Shown here piece after piece: positions 1 through 10,173 of a stretch of 64,000 nt of DNA. The notes beneath the pieces were generated by a model. That model worked only from the letters and a program-made list of their open reading frames with translations. It had not been told where the DNA came from and made no database searches. The translations under genes and the position numbers were made by a program. How positions within the stretch are numbered: the first letter of the stretch is position 1; each line of letters opens with the position of its first letter. Origin of the DNA: Sessilibacter corallicola (lineage in GTDB: Bacteria; Pseudomonadota; Gammaproteobacteria; Pseudomonadales; Cellvibrionaceae); contig NZ_JAJSLX010000002.1 in assembly GCF_021290925.1 (NCBI RefSeq), forward strand, positions 1,360,235-1,424,234, in the 5' to 3' direction.

Positions 1-1110
1 CGGGTTACTCACGTTGGCCATAGAAATAAAACCGGCTGTTTCAGTCATTCCATATATGCAATAGAGTTCAACCCCGGTTAATGCTCTAATATCCGCATAC
101 AAGTTTTCAGGAATTGGCGCTCCTCCCGAAGACATTATGCGTAAGCTGGATGTATCAGATCCATTTAAGGGGACAGATAACATAGACGCAACAGAAGTTG
201 GTATACCGCCACTAATATTAACTCTGTAGTACTCAATTATTTTCCAATGCGCTTGAATAACATTAGGATCCCGAAAACTTTTTACTGTAGGTAAAATAAT
301 ATTTAATCCCGATATAAGCGCACTGAGACTGTTAACAATAGCGCCGGCCACATGGAAAAGTGGGAGCCCATTTACAATCGTTTCAGCTGCTTGGAGTTCA
401 AAACCTTCACATACGCGTCTTGCACTTTCAAGTTGATTTTTACTGCTGTGCTTCGCCAGTTTGGGCGTGCCCGTAGTACCGCCTGTATGAAAATACGCTA
501 CCGTGTCTTCTGGGCCGTTCAGCCAACTAGAAGGTAATTCTTCATCGCTGTACTTTAACAAAAGCGAGTCAAAATCATTAAGTACCATTTCTGGCCGAAG
601 AGGTTTAGGAAGTGGTTTGCTGATTAATTTCATTGCAACATTAATCGCAGTTGGTAATACAGATACCGATAACAACTTAATTTCTTTACCGCTGATTTCC
701 CTTACATTTGCAGCAGCTTGTTGAGCTTTTTGCCAGATATTAATTCCTGGAGTAGGTCCTACCGATAATACAATATCTGAGTTGGCCTTTAATAAAAGCT
801 CGGTGATCGCTTCAACTGAAAGAAGCGGGTTCAACGGATTGGCAATACCAATGCATTCAGCTCCCCACAAAGCAATCTGGTGTTGAGGAATATTAGGTAG
901 CAAAGTTGAGACTACAACTTTGGATTTGTTTTCTGATAAATCTTTAAATAATCGAGCAGCGCGCTTTAAGTTGGAAAAAAACTCAAAATAGTTGTACGTT
1001 TTTTCGGAAAAGTTTGGTTTTATTTTGGTTATCAAAGTAAATGCGGTGTGAGCGTCGTGTAATTCACTGGACTTTTTTACTGCCTGATAAATTGTGTTTA
1101 CGTCATTCAT
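1..1110 (-). CDS. AMP-dependent acyl-CoA ligase (partial, C-terminus outside window)
   Basis: ATG at 1110 opens 370 codons that run off the left edge. Translation shows the adenylate-forming signature YFHTGGTTGTPKLAKHS near residues 202-218 (phosphate-binding A3 loop) and YGMTE near residue 351 (A5), so the enzyme should activate a carboxylic acid as acyl-AMP and transfer it to CoA or another thiol. The HTGGTTGTPK variant is seen in fatty acyl-CoA synthetase-like proteins rather than amino-acid adenylation domains. The substrate cannot be read from the sequence. An AGGA lies about 10 bases before the ATG. The C-terminal subdomain with the catalytic lysine is not in the window. A 57-codon ORF lies 124 bp upstream on the same strand. 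Confidence 0.88.
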   Translation of the reverse strand, partial: MNDVNTIYQAVKKSSELHDAHTAFTLITKIKPNFSEKTYNYFEFFSNLKRAARLFKDLSENKSKVVVSTLLPNIPQHQIALWGAECIGIANPLNPLLSVEAITELLLKANSDIVLSVGPTPGINIWQKAQQAAANVREISGKEIKLLSVSVLPTAINVAMKLISKPLPKPLRPEMVLNDFDSLLLKYSDEELPSSWLNGPEDTVAYFHTGGTTGTPKLAKHSSKNQLESARRVCEGFELQAAETIVNGLPLFHVAGAIVNSLSALISGLNIILPTVKSFRDPNVIQAHWKIIEYYRVNISGGIPTSVASMLSVPLNGSDTSSLRIMSSGGAPIPENLYADIRALTGVELYCIYGMTETAGFISMANVSNP

Positions 1111-1234
1111 ACGAAAATTCCTGTTATTTCAGCATTCCCTCGATCAGGACAAACGAAATAGGGCGGTTTGTTGGGAAGCTTTTGTAGAGGGAATGCGTGA
1201 TTAATTATTATTTATATTGTTGTGCACTGGCTCT

Positions 1235-1408
1235 CTAGCAATTGCAGTCGCCACAGGCTTTATAGAATGAATATCGTAAATTCCTACTTCGAACAGGTTT
1301 TAGTTCAGCGTAATTAATAAATTGAATGTAACTTAAAGATGCAATGCCTCTTGCAGTTGCTGAGGTTAAATTACACTTACTCAGATGAATTTCTCTGTTG
1401 GTCTTCAT
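1235..1408 (-). CDS. 57-aa hypothetical peptide with cysteine-rich C-terminus
   Basis: ATG at 1408, preceded by a GGCAGAG-type ribosome site, to TAG at 1235. The product is basic and ends FYKACGDCNC, three cysteines in the last six residues, with one more near residue 12. No signal peptide or membrane segment is obvious. It lies 124 bp upstream of the acyl-CoA ligase on the same strand and could share its transcript. A terminal Cys-rich tail next to an adenylating enzyme resembles a precursor peptide or a small metal-binding protein, but no maturation enzyme other than the ligase is visible. Function unknown; it may also be a chance ORF. Confidence 0.4.
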   Translation of the reverse strand: MKTNREIHLSKCNLTSATARGIASLSYIQFINYAELKPVRSRNLRYSFYKACGDCNC

Positions 1409-1768
1409 TTTCTCTGCCTTATTGTTATGTTTTTATCTAAAGGTGAGTATGAGCTCATGTTTGGATGAAAACACAGCATTTGTAGCAGTGTCAATAAATA
1501 TGAATGCGATCTCACATTTCTATTTGGTGAGCAGTTATTTTAGGCGATTATGACTAGAATTTATGACGTGCGAAGTTGAGAGGGGGGCAATTACATGGAG
1601 GCAAAAAAGTGAATGGGTTCGCCTAAGGATTTTTTGGAAAAACATCAAGCACAGGAAATCTGAATGTATTGGAAATACTCAAATGTATAGCAAGATTAGA
1701 TATGGGGATTTCTAATGAGACATTTGCAGGACACTGAATAATTCATTAGCGTCCGTTAACTTGTAAGA
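1409..1768. other. Intergenic region without recognised gene
   Basis: 360 bp, AT-rich, between the small ORF and tRNA-Leu. No ORF with a convincing ribosome site, no clear terminator and no tRNA-like fold were seen. It should contain the promoter for the leftward small ORF/ligase unit. Confidence 0.5.
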
Positions 1769-1855
1769 TGGTACCAGAGGCCGGACTCGAACCGGCACAC
1801 CCGTTAAGGCGGGGGATTTTGAATCCCCTGTGTCTACCAATTTCACCACTCTGGC
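1769..1855 (-). tRNA. tRNA-Leu (anticodon CAA)
   Basis: On the minus strand an 87-nt class II tRNA starts GCCAGAG and ends CTCTGG plus TACCA, giving a paired acceptor stem with encoded CCA. The anticodon stem GGGGA/TCCCC encloses TTCAAAA, so the anticodon is CAA, reading UUG. There is a long variable arm and a T-arm of the form GGTTCGAGTCC. Both the arm and the anticodon fit leucine. Confidence 0.96.
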
Positions 1856-2229
1856 ATAATGAGCTAACAGAGAAAAAATTTTCTTTATAAACAAAGCATT
1901 AGGCTTTTGTTTACGCTCTGTTGCGTGAAAGAGCGCGTATTATAACTAGGCTTTTGTTCCCGTCAACCACTCTCTAAAATTATTTCACTTTACTGTTTCA
2001 AGAAGTGACAACTTGGCCAAGCTTTAGTCTTGAAGCGTTAAATTTATGCAGTTTTGGTTGAATTCAACACACCTATAATCCCATGTGCAATTCACTGGAG
2101 TGTAAATTCAGGTTTTGACGGCGATGTCTGAGTCGAGTTTTCGCGGCTGTGCTTCAAAATTATCTACTCGCTAAGACGTTATTTTTTCGGTAGTCTTGCC
2201 CGCTTTTGAGTCGTTTTCTCCCTTATAAA
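1856..2229 (+). promoter_or_regulatory. Intergenic region with probable queA promoter
   Basis: 374 bp with no gene. A perfect TATAAT lies at 2074-2079, in the direction of queA, about 150 bp before its start. The matching -35 is weak (GTTTTG-like around 2051-2056). No riboswitch-like structure was recognised; preQ1 control was considered but no preQ1 motif is evident. Confidence 0.4.
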
Positions 2230-4504
<2,275 letters not shown>

Positions 4505-4580
4505 TCTCTGAAAACCAGTTGGTATAAAACATCAATAACCGTTTATAAGGGTTGATATTAAAAATTTAAACCTAATTTTA

Positions 4581-4609
4581 TATAAGCGATCATTAATGGG
4601 GTTTATAAT
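4581..4609 (+). promoter_or_regulatory. Putative promoter for secD-secF
   Basis: A perfect TATAAT lies at 4604-4609 in the 210-bp tgt-secD gap. The -35 at the appropriate distance (around 4581) is poor. A tiny ATG ORF at 4701 ends after four codons, directly before the secD start. The gap is too short to hold yajC. Confidence 0.35.
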
Positions 4610-4714
4610 GCCGGCCCTGGTGAACGAGGACGAAAGTTCTCTTAAATTGACAGGCTGATCCAGCCAAATACGTATAAAAAGGTTTTTGTACTAAAACCCT
4701 ATGGAAAGTATCTG

Positions 4715-6589
4715 ATGCTCAATCGCTACCCTCTGTGGAAATATATTCTCATCCTGTTCGTAATTGTTTTGGGTTTGGTATACGCAGCCCCTAACCTTTA
4801 CGCTCCAGACCCTGCCATTCAGGTTTCAGGTCAATCCAGTGGTTTAGAAATTACTCAAAAAGATCTCGACCGGGCGTCAAAAGCGCTTGAAGAAAGCGGT
4901 ATCGAGTATTTTGGTGGGGAGTTACAAGAACGTGCTGTGTTAATTCGGTTGGCGTCCGCCGACGATCAAAAAGAAGCACGTAAAGCCGTTCAACGAGCAC
5001 TGGGGTCAAATTACGTTGTTGCTCTGAACCAGGCGTCTAACACGCCGCAATGGCTGCAATCACTGGCGGCAACACCGATGAAACTCGGTTTGGATTTGTC
5101 CGGTGGTGTTCACTTCTTAATGGAAGTCGATACTCAAGATGCCGTTAATAAACGCCAGGCCACCAACGCCAACGAGCTGAAGAAAAAATGGCGAGAAGTA
5201 CGTGCTCTTTATGAAGGCCGTGTACTTGTTTCTGCCGATAACGTGATTGAAGCGCGTTTCTCCGACGAAGCCGAGCGCGAAGAAGCAATCAGCGTGGCTC
5301 GATCTGAATTCCCTGATCTGATCATCGCTACCGAAGAAAGAGACGGAAAGTTCTTCCTTCAATTGACCATGTCTGAATTTTCCATTCGTGAAATTGAAGA
5401 CTACGCTGTTTCTCAAAACTTGGTGACACTGCGTAACCGTGTTAACGAACTCGGTGTTAGTGAGCCGCTGGTTCAACGCCAAGGTCGCAACCGAATCGTG
5501 GTGGAATTGCCCGGCGTTCAAGATACCGCAGAAGCCAAACGTGTGATCGGTAAAACGGCAAACCTCGAATTCCGTTTGGGTGCCGAAAGCAATACACCTG
5601 CCTCACAGCGTGAACAATACGAATTCCGCCCAGAAGAGGGTGAAAACTTTGCTCGAACCGCTTGGTTGGAGCGCAAAGTGATCATCACTGGTGAAAACGT
5701 ATCAAATGCGCGTCCTGGTATTGATCCACAAACCGGACAAGCCGAAGTAAGCATCACGCTCGACAGTGATGGCGGTTCAAAAATGCACCGCGCTACTTGG
5801 AAGAATATTGGTCGCAGCATGGGGGTGTTATTTGTTGAATACAAAACCCTTGAAAAACGATCCATTGATGAAGAGGGCAACGAAGTTATCACCAATCAGC
5901 GGGTGATTGAAAAGAATATTATTAACCTTGCCACCATTCAGGCCGCTCTCGGTGTTCAATTCCGAATTACGGGTCTAGACAGCCCTGTTGAAGCCTCCGA
6001 ACTTGCACTGCTCTTGCGAGCGGGTGCGTTGGCTGCGCCGATGTTCTTCGTTCAAGAAAGTACCATCGGTCCTTCGTTGGGTGCTGAAAATATTGAATTG
6101 GGTGTGCTATCGGTTCAGTTGGGTCTTGGTTTTGTCTTGATCTTTATGTTGGTTTACTACCGCGTGTTTGGCCTTGCTGCCAATATCGCGTTGACCGCAA
6201 ACCTTGTTTTACTGATTGCGATTATGTCGCTGTTTGGCGCCACACTGACCTTGCCAGGTATTGCCGGTATTGTGTTAACCGTGGGTATGGCGGTGGATGC
6301 GAACGTGCTGATTTTCTCGCGGATACGTGAGGAAATTAAGAATGGCTTGCCCCCGCAATCGGCCATTAATTCCGGTTTTGAGCGAGCATTTACCACCATT
6401 TTGGACGCCAACATCACAACCTTAATTGTTGCGATTATTCTGTTCGGTATTGGCTCGGGTCCGGTGAAAGGTTTCGCGGTAACACTATCGATCGGTATTT
6501 TAACGTCGATGTTCAGTGCCATTATGGTGACAAGAGCCATCGTTAACATGATCTACGGCGGTCGTCGCGTCGAAAAACTTTGGATTTAA
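4715..6589 (+). CDS. secD: Protein translocase subunit SecD
   Basis: SecD is an RND-family inner-membrane partner of SecYEG that uses the proton gradient to pull exported proteins into the periplasm. The 624-aa protein has an N-terminal membrane segment (residues 8-26), a large periplasmic region with the MKLGLDLSGG motif near residue 125, and a C-terminal block of five membrane segments from about residue 455, including VGMAVDANVLIFSRIREE. Length matches the usual 610-620 aa. ATG 4715 has GGAAAG upstream. secF follows after 60 bp. Confidence 0.96.
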   Translation: MLNRYPLWKYILILFVIVLGLVYAAPNLYAPDPAIQVSGQSSGLEITQKDLDRASKALEESGIEYFGGELQERAVLIRLASADDQKEARKAVQRALGSNYVVALNQASNTPQWLQSLAATPMKLGLDLSGGVHFLMEVDTQDAVNKRQATNANELKKKWREVRALYEGRVLVSADNVIEARFSDEAEREEAISVARSEFPDLIIATEERDGKFFLQLTMSEFSIREIEDYAVSQNLVTLRNRVNELGVSEPLVQRQGRNRIVVELPGVQDTAEAKRVIGKTANLEFRLGAESNTPASQREQYEFRPEEGENFARTAWLERKVIITGENVSNARPGIDPQTGQAEVSITLDSDGGSKMHRATWKNIGRSMGVLFVEYKTLEKRSIDEEGNEVITNQRVIEKNIINLATIQAALGVQFRITGLDSPVEASELALLLRAGALAAPMFFVQESTIGPSLGAENIELGVLSVQLGLGFVLIFMLVYYRVFGLAANIALTANLVLLIAIMSLFGATLTLPGIAGIVLTVGMAVDANVLIFSRIREEIKNGLPPQSAINSGFERAFTTILDANITTLIVAIILFGIGSGPVKGFAVTLSIGILTSMFSAIMVTRAIVNMIYGGRRVEKLWI

Positions 6590-6649
6590 TTCAACTCATT
6601 CAATTTAGTAAAAGGCTCGAATCGTTCGGGCCTCATAAAGGTTTACAGC

Positions 6650-7633
6650 ATGTCTGAGACAAGTGCACAAAAAGCGCCGGAAAAAAGCGGTATCGCTTTT
6701 ATGTCTTTCCGAAAAATTGCTATGAGTTTTTCGGTTTTATTACTCCTAATTTCCATTGGTTCCTTGGCGGTCAATGGCCTTAAATTCGGTTTGGATTTTA
6801 CCGGTGGTACCCAAATTGAAGTGGAATACCAAACGTCCGCAGATCTCACCCAAATTCGAGGTCAGCTCTCCGACGCCGGTTTTGACGGCGCCGTTGTTGT
6901 TCATTTCGGTGCTGATACAGAAGTGCTTATTCGCCTTCAAGGTTCAGAATCTGAGCAACCAAAACAGCGCGCTGGCGAAGAGCAAACGGATTCTTTATCC
7001 GATAAAATTCTGAAAGTATTAGAAGCCGATGGCGATGACGTCGAACTCAAACGCGTTGAGTTCGTAGGCCCTCAAGTAGGTGAGGAACTCAAAGAAGACG
7101 GCGGCCTTGGAATGATCTTCGCGCTGCTCGTTGTTATGGGTTACGTTGCCTTCCGATTCCAATACAAGTTCTCAGTGGGTGCTGTTGTGGCGTTGATTCA
7201 CGACGTTTTGATCGTATTGGGTATTTTCTCATTGCTTGGCTTAGAGTTCGATTTGACCGTACTCGCTGCGATCCTCGCGGTTATCGGTTACTCCCTGAAC
7301 GATACCATCGTTGTTGCCGACCGCATCCGTGAGAACTTCCGCAAGGTTCGCCAGGCAACACCTGAGCAAATTATTGATATCTCTCTCAACGAAACCCTTG
7401 GCCGTACATTAGTCACCTCTTTGACAACGTTGTTGGTATTGCTTGCGTTGTTCCTAGTTGGGGGTGAGCTGATTCACGGATTCTCGATTGCGTTGATTAT
7501 TGGTGTTTTGATCGGTACGTATTCATCCATATACGTTGCTGCCAATATTTTGATGTTGATGAACATCACTACTCAAGATCTGATGGAGCCGGTCAAGGAA
7601 GGCTCTGATCTAGACGAAGTAGAAATGCCCTAA
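6650..7633 (+). CDS. secF: Protein translocase subunit SecF
   Basis: SecF works with SecD in proton-driven late-stage translocation. The 327-aa protein has an N-terminal membrane segment, the paired motif LKFGLDFTGGTQIEVEY near residues 45-61, and a C-terminal five-helix block from about residue 155 with SLNDTIVVADRIRENFRK. Length is typical. It is cotranscribed with secD and followed by a stem-loop at 7657. Confidence 0.96.
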   Translation: MSETSAQKAPEKSGIAFMSFRKIAMSFSVLLLLISIGSLAVNGLKFGLDFTGGTQIEVEYQTSADLTQIRGQLSDAGFDGAVVVHFGADTEVLIRLQGSESEQPKQRAGEEQTDSLSDKILKVLEADGDDVELKRVEFVGPQVGEELKEDGGLGMIFALLVVMGYVAFRFQYKFSVGAVVALIHDVLIVLGIFSLLGLEFDLTVLAAILAVIGYSLNDTIVVADRIRENFRKVRQATPEQIIDISLNETLGRTLVTSLTTLLVLLALFLVGGELIHGFSIALIIGVLIGTYSSIYVAANILMLMNITTQDLMEPVKEGSDLDEVEMP

Positions 7634-7656
7634 ATCGTATATTTTAAGACATTGGT

Positions 7657-7687
7657 ATCAGGTGAGGTCGTTTGGGCTTCACCTGAT
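7657..7687 (+). terminator. Stem-loop after secF
   Basis: A perfect 9-bp inverted repeat (ATCAGGTGA / TCACCTGAT) with a 13-nt loop lies 24 bp after the secF stop. There is no strong T-run after it, so it may be a weak terminator or a 3' stabilising structure. Confidence 0.45.
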
Positions 7688-7983
7688 TACCGTTAAGATG
7701 TTGTTTTAGCGTAAACGGTTGTTCTTGTTTTTCCATTCTCTCTGTACTTCTTCCTCAAGATCTCTTTTTAGAATCTCAGCCTTTGTCCAAAAATCACTTT
7801 CTTAGTCAGAGGCTCCTTAAAACACATTTCCTAAAATCCAGGCTCTAAAACCCATGCCATTATTCAATTTTTGGAACACATCTCTTTTCCCCTGCACTTG
7901 ATTTAGGATTGCCGTTGCCAACACGCCTGTGGCCCGTATAAGCTAGCGGTTGTTTTGTATTTATTTGATTACAAATCTTTGAG
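7688..7983. other. Intergenic region before kinase pair
   Basis: About 300 bp with no complete gene. On the minus strand, 7706-7798 reads about 30 codons ending LEEEVQREWKNKNNRLR and a stop, but has no start codon and a stop just upstream, so it may be a degraded gene end. AT-rich sequence at 7950-7980 probably contains the kinase promoter. Confidence 0.35.
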
Positions 7984-10155
7984 ATGGCGTTTATGGCAAT
8001 ACCAGAGGGACAGACTGGTCGTGAAAGTCTCATCAAGAAAATCGAGTGGTTACAGCATCTTCAACTGACGAATGAGCAAATTGAGTTAGTTAAACAATAC
8101 CGCTGTTTGGTCGATATTCACGGCTTCGGTTTTTGGGAGTGGAATTACACGAATCAGACGTTCCACTGCCACGGACAACTGTGCTTGGATGCTGGCTATT
8201 CCCAAGAGGAAATGGACGCGATCGAGCACGCTACTGAAATCCGCGGGCTCTTTTATCCCGACGATCTTGATCGCGCATTGGCCATTGTTCGCCAACACGT
8301 GTATCACAATTCTCCCATTCATTTCAGTTTTCGGATGCTTAAAAAGTGCGGCGAGTACATGTGGGTTACCACCATGGCGACCTCGTTGCGCGATGAAAAT
8401 AATCGCATCACTAATATTGTTGGTGTTATTTTCGACGCCTCTCAATTGCGCGTAACGCGAGAAGCACTAAGAACCGCAGAATTGCGCTTACAACGCATTA
8501 TGAACGCCTCCAACGACGGCATTTGGGAATGGAGCGCGAAAGATAAAAAAGTCGAATTTTCCGATCGTGTTTTGCACCATTTAGGCTTTAAGTCCATCGA
8601 ACAGCTGGTAAAGCCTGGAGAATCGACAATTACGGCCTGGATGCGTCGTATTCATCCCGAAGATTTAAAAGCGTTTAAGGTTGAAGTCAAAGACTGCCTG
8701 ACGCACCGAAAAGCATTGGATTTTGATTACCGAATTGCCGACCGCGATGGTATTTATCGTTGGGTTCGCACGCGGGCTCACGCAAAATTTAATCAGAAAT
8801 CACAACCGGTGCTGATTTCCGGTACCAATATCGACATCACCGAAATCAAGCTTGCGCAAGAACGACTTGAAAATGCCCGTGATCAGGCTGAAAAAGCCAA
8901 CTTGTCGAAATCAAAATTTTTGTCAGGAATGAGCCAACAGCTAAGAACGCCCATGAATGCGATTCTTGGTTATGCGCAATTATTCGAATACGACGATAAC
9001 TTGACCGATGATCAACGCAATAACATGCACGAAGTGCGCAAAGCGGGTGAGCATCTCATTCAGTTAATTGACGACGTTTTGGATTTATCAAAAATTGAAT
9101 CCGGCAACATTACCCTGGCGAACGAACCCATTTTAGTGTCGGAAATTGTTAAAGATTGCATTACTCTCAGCCATCCGCAAGCAAACAAATACAACGTTAC
9201 ATTAACCGCTGAAACCGGAGACACCGAGCCGCTTTTTGCCGAGTGTGATCGGGTGCGATTAAAACAGGTACTTTTAAATTTAATCAGTAACGGAATCAAA
9301 TACAATCGCCCGTCTGGTTGGGTCAACATTAATGTGTTTTTTCACAACGAAGACGAAATTTGCATCAGTGTTGAAGATAACGGTTTCGGCATTTCAGAAG
9401 ACAAAAAAGACAAATTGTTCCAGCCGTTTAATCGTCTGGGTGCGGAAAAAACCGCAATTGAAGGCAGTGGTGTTGGTTTGGTCATCACCAAGCGCTTAAT
9501 CGAAATGATGGGCGGCGACATCAGTTTTTACAGCCAAGAAGGCGTTGGCAGCTGTTTCGAGATTTATTTAAAACGTTGTGACGATTGGGCAGAAAGTGAT
9601 CCGAGTTCTCTGGGAAAAATTATGCCCGAAGAACGAAAAATCCATTTAAGTGTTTCCTCGCCAAAAACAGTACTCTACATTGAGGACAATCCCGCCAATA
9701 TCCGTTTAATGGAAAAGTTATTTCGGCACGTAAACAACATCGAATTAGAAATTGCCCAAGAGCCTTTGTTGGGCGTTTATAAAACGCGATTAATTTTACC
9801 GGATCTTATTTTACTGGATTTGGAGATTCCCGGCTTTAACGGTCACGAGCTTCTAGAAATTTTGAGCAATGATCCCAGTACTGCCGATATTCCCGTGGTC
9901 GCCTTATCCACCAATAAATCGGCAGAATTAAACAACCGGCTTAATGCGAACAAAGAAAATAATGCGGCTACTGGCTCACCCTCAGACACTCAAGGGCAGG
10001 GCTCGCCATCGGGCAGTCATCCTGACGGAAGCGACAACGAGTTTTTAGATATAAACAATGCGCCACAGTTTTATTCTTATTTGGTCAAACCTTGGAATAT
10101 CGAACAAATTATTGGTTTGTTGGAAAACTTATTCGGAGAGAAAACGGTTCAATAA
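7984..10155 (+). CDS. PAS-PAS hybrid histidine kinase lacking the phosphoacceptor His
   Basis: The 723-aa cytoplasmic protein has two PAS domains (about 55-160 and 170-300), a HisKA dimerisation helix (about 305-370), a HATPase_c domain (about 420-530) and a C-terminal receiver (about 560-720). The H-box reads KSKFLSGMSQQLRTPMNAIL: residue 318, normally histidine (MSHELRTP), is Gln, encoded CAA. The ATPase N-box (NLISNGIKYN), DNGFGIS and GSGVGL motifs look intact. The receiver keeps acidic ED, Asp612 and Lys702 but carries a roughly 45-residue Ser/Gly/Asn-rich insertion before the lysine. It therefore cannot autophosphorylate in the usual way. ATG 7984 is used; an in-frame ATG at 7993 is possible. 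An intact paralogue follows directly. Confidence 0.9.
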   Translation: MAFMAIPEGQTGRESLIKKIEWLQHLQLTNEQIELVKQYRCLVDIHGFGFWEWNYTNQTFHCHGQLCLDAGYSQEEMDAIEHATEIRGLFYPDDLDRALAIVRQHVYHNSPIHFSFRMLKKCGEYMWVTTMATSLRDENNRITNIVGVIFDASQLRVTREALRTAELRLQRIMNASNDGIWEWSAKDKKVEFSDRVLHHLGFKSIEQLVKPGESTITAWMRRIHPEDLKAFKVEVKDCLTHRKALDFDYRIADRDGIYRWVRTRAHAKFNQKSQPVLISGTNIDITEIKLAQERLENARDQAEKANLSKSKFLSGMSQQLRTPMNAILGYAQLFEYDDNLTDDQRNNMHEVRKAGEHLIQLIDDVLDLSKIESGNITLANEPILVSEIVKDCITLSHPQANKYNVTLTAETGDTEPLFAECDRVRLKQVLLNLISNGIKYNRPSGWVNINVFFHNEDEICISVEDNGFGISEDKKDKLFQPFNRLGAEKTAIEGSGVGLVITKRLIEMMGGDISFYSQEGVGSCFEIYLKRCDDWAESDPSSLGKIMPEERKIHLSVSSPKTVLYIEDNPANIRLMEKLFRHVNNIELEIAQEPLLGVYKTRLILPDLILLDLEIPGFNGHELLEILSNDPSTADIPVVALSTNKSAELNNRLNANKENNAATGSPSDTQGQGSPSGSHPDGSDNEFLDINNAPQFYSYLVKPWNIEQIIGLLENLFGEKTVQ

Positions 10156-10173
10156 TCGTTGAGCTTGATAATC

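Noticed and set aside
1712-1894. ORF over tRNA-Leu
   Set aside because: Overlaps a confident tRNA.
5117-5521. Long minus-strand ORF in secD
   Set aside because: Antisense shadow of a certain gene, no homology features.
7706-7798. C-terminal gene remnant before the kinases
   Set aside because: No start codon and too short to support.
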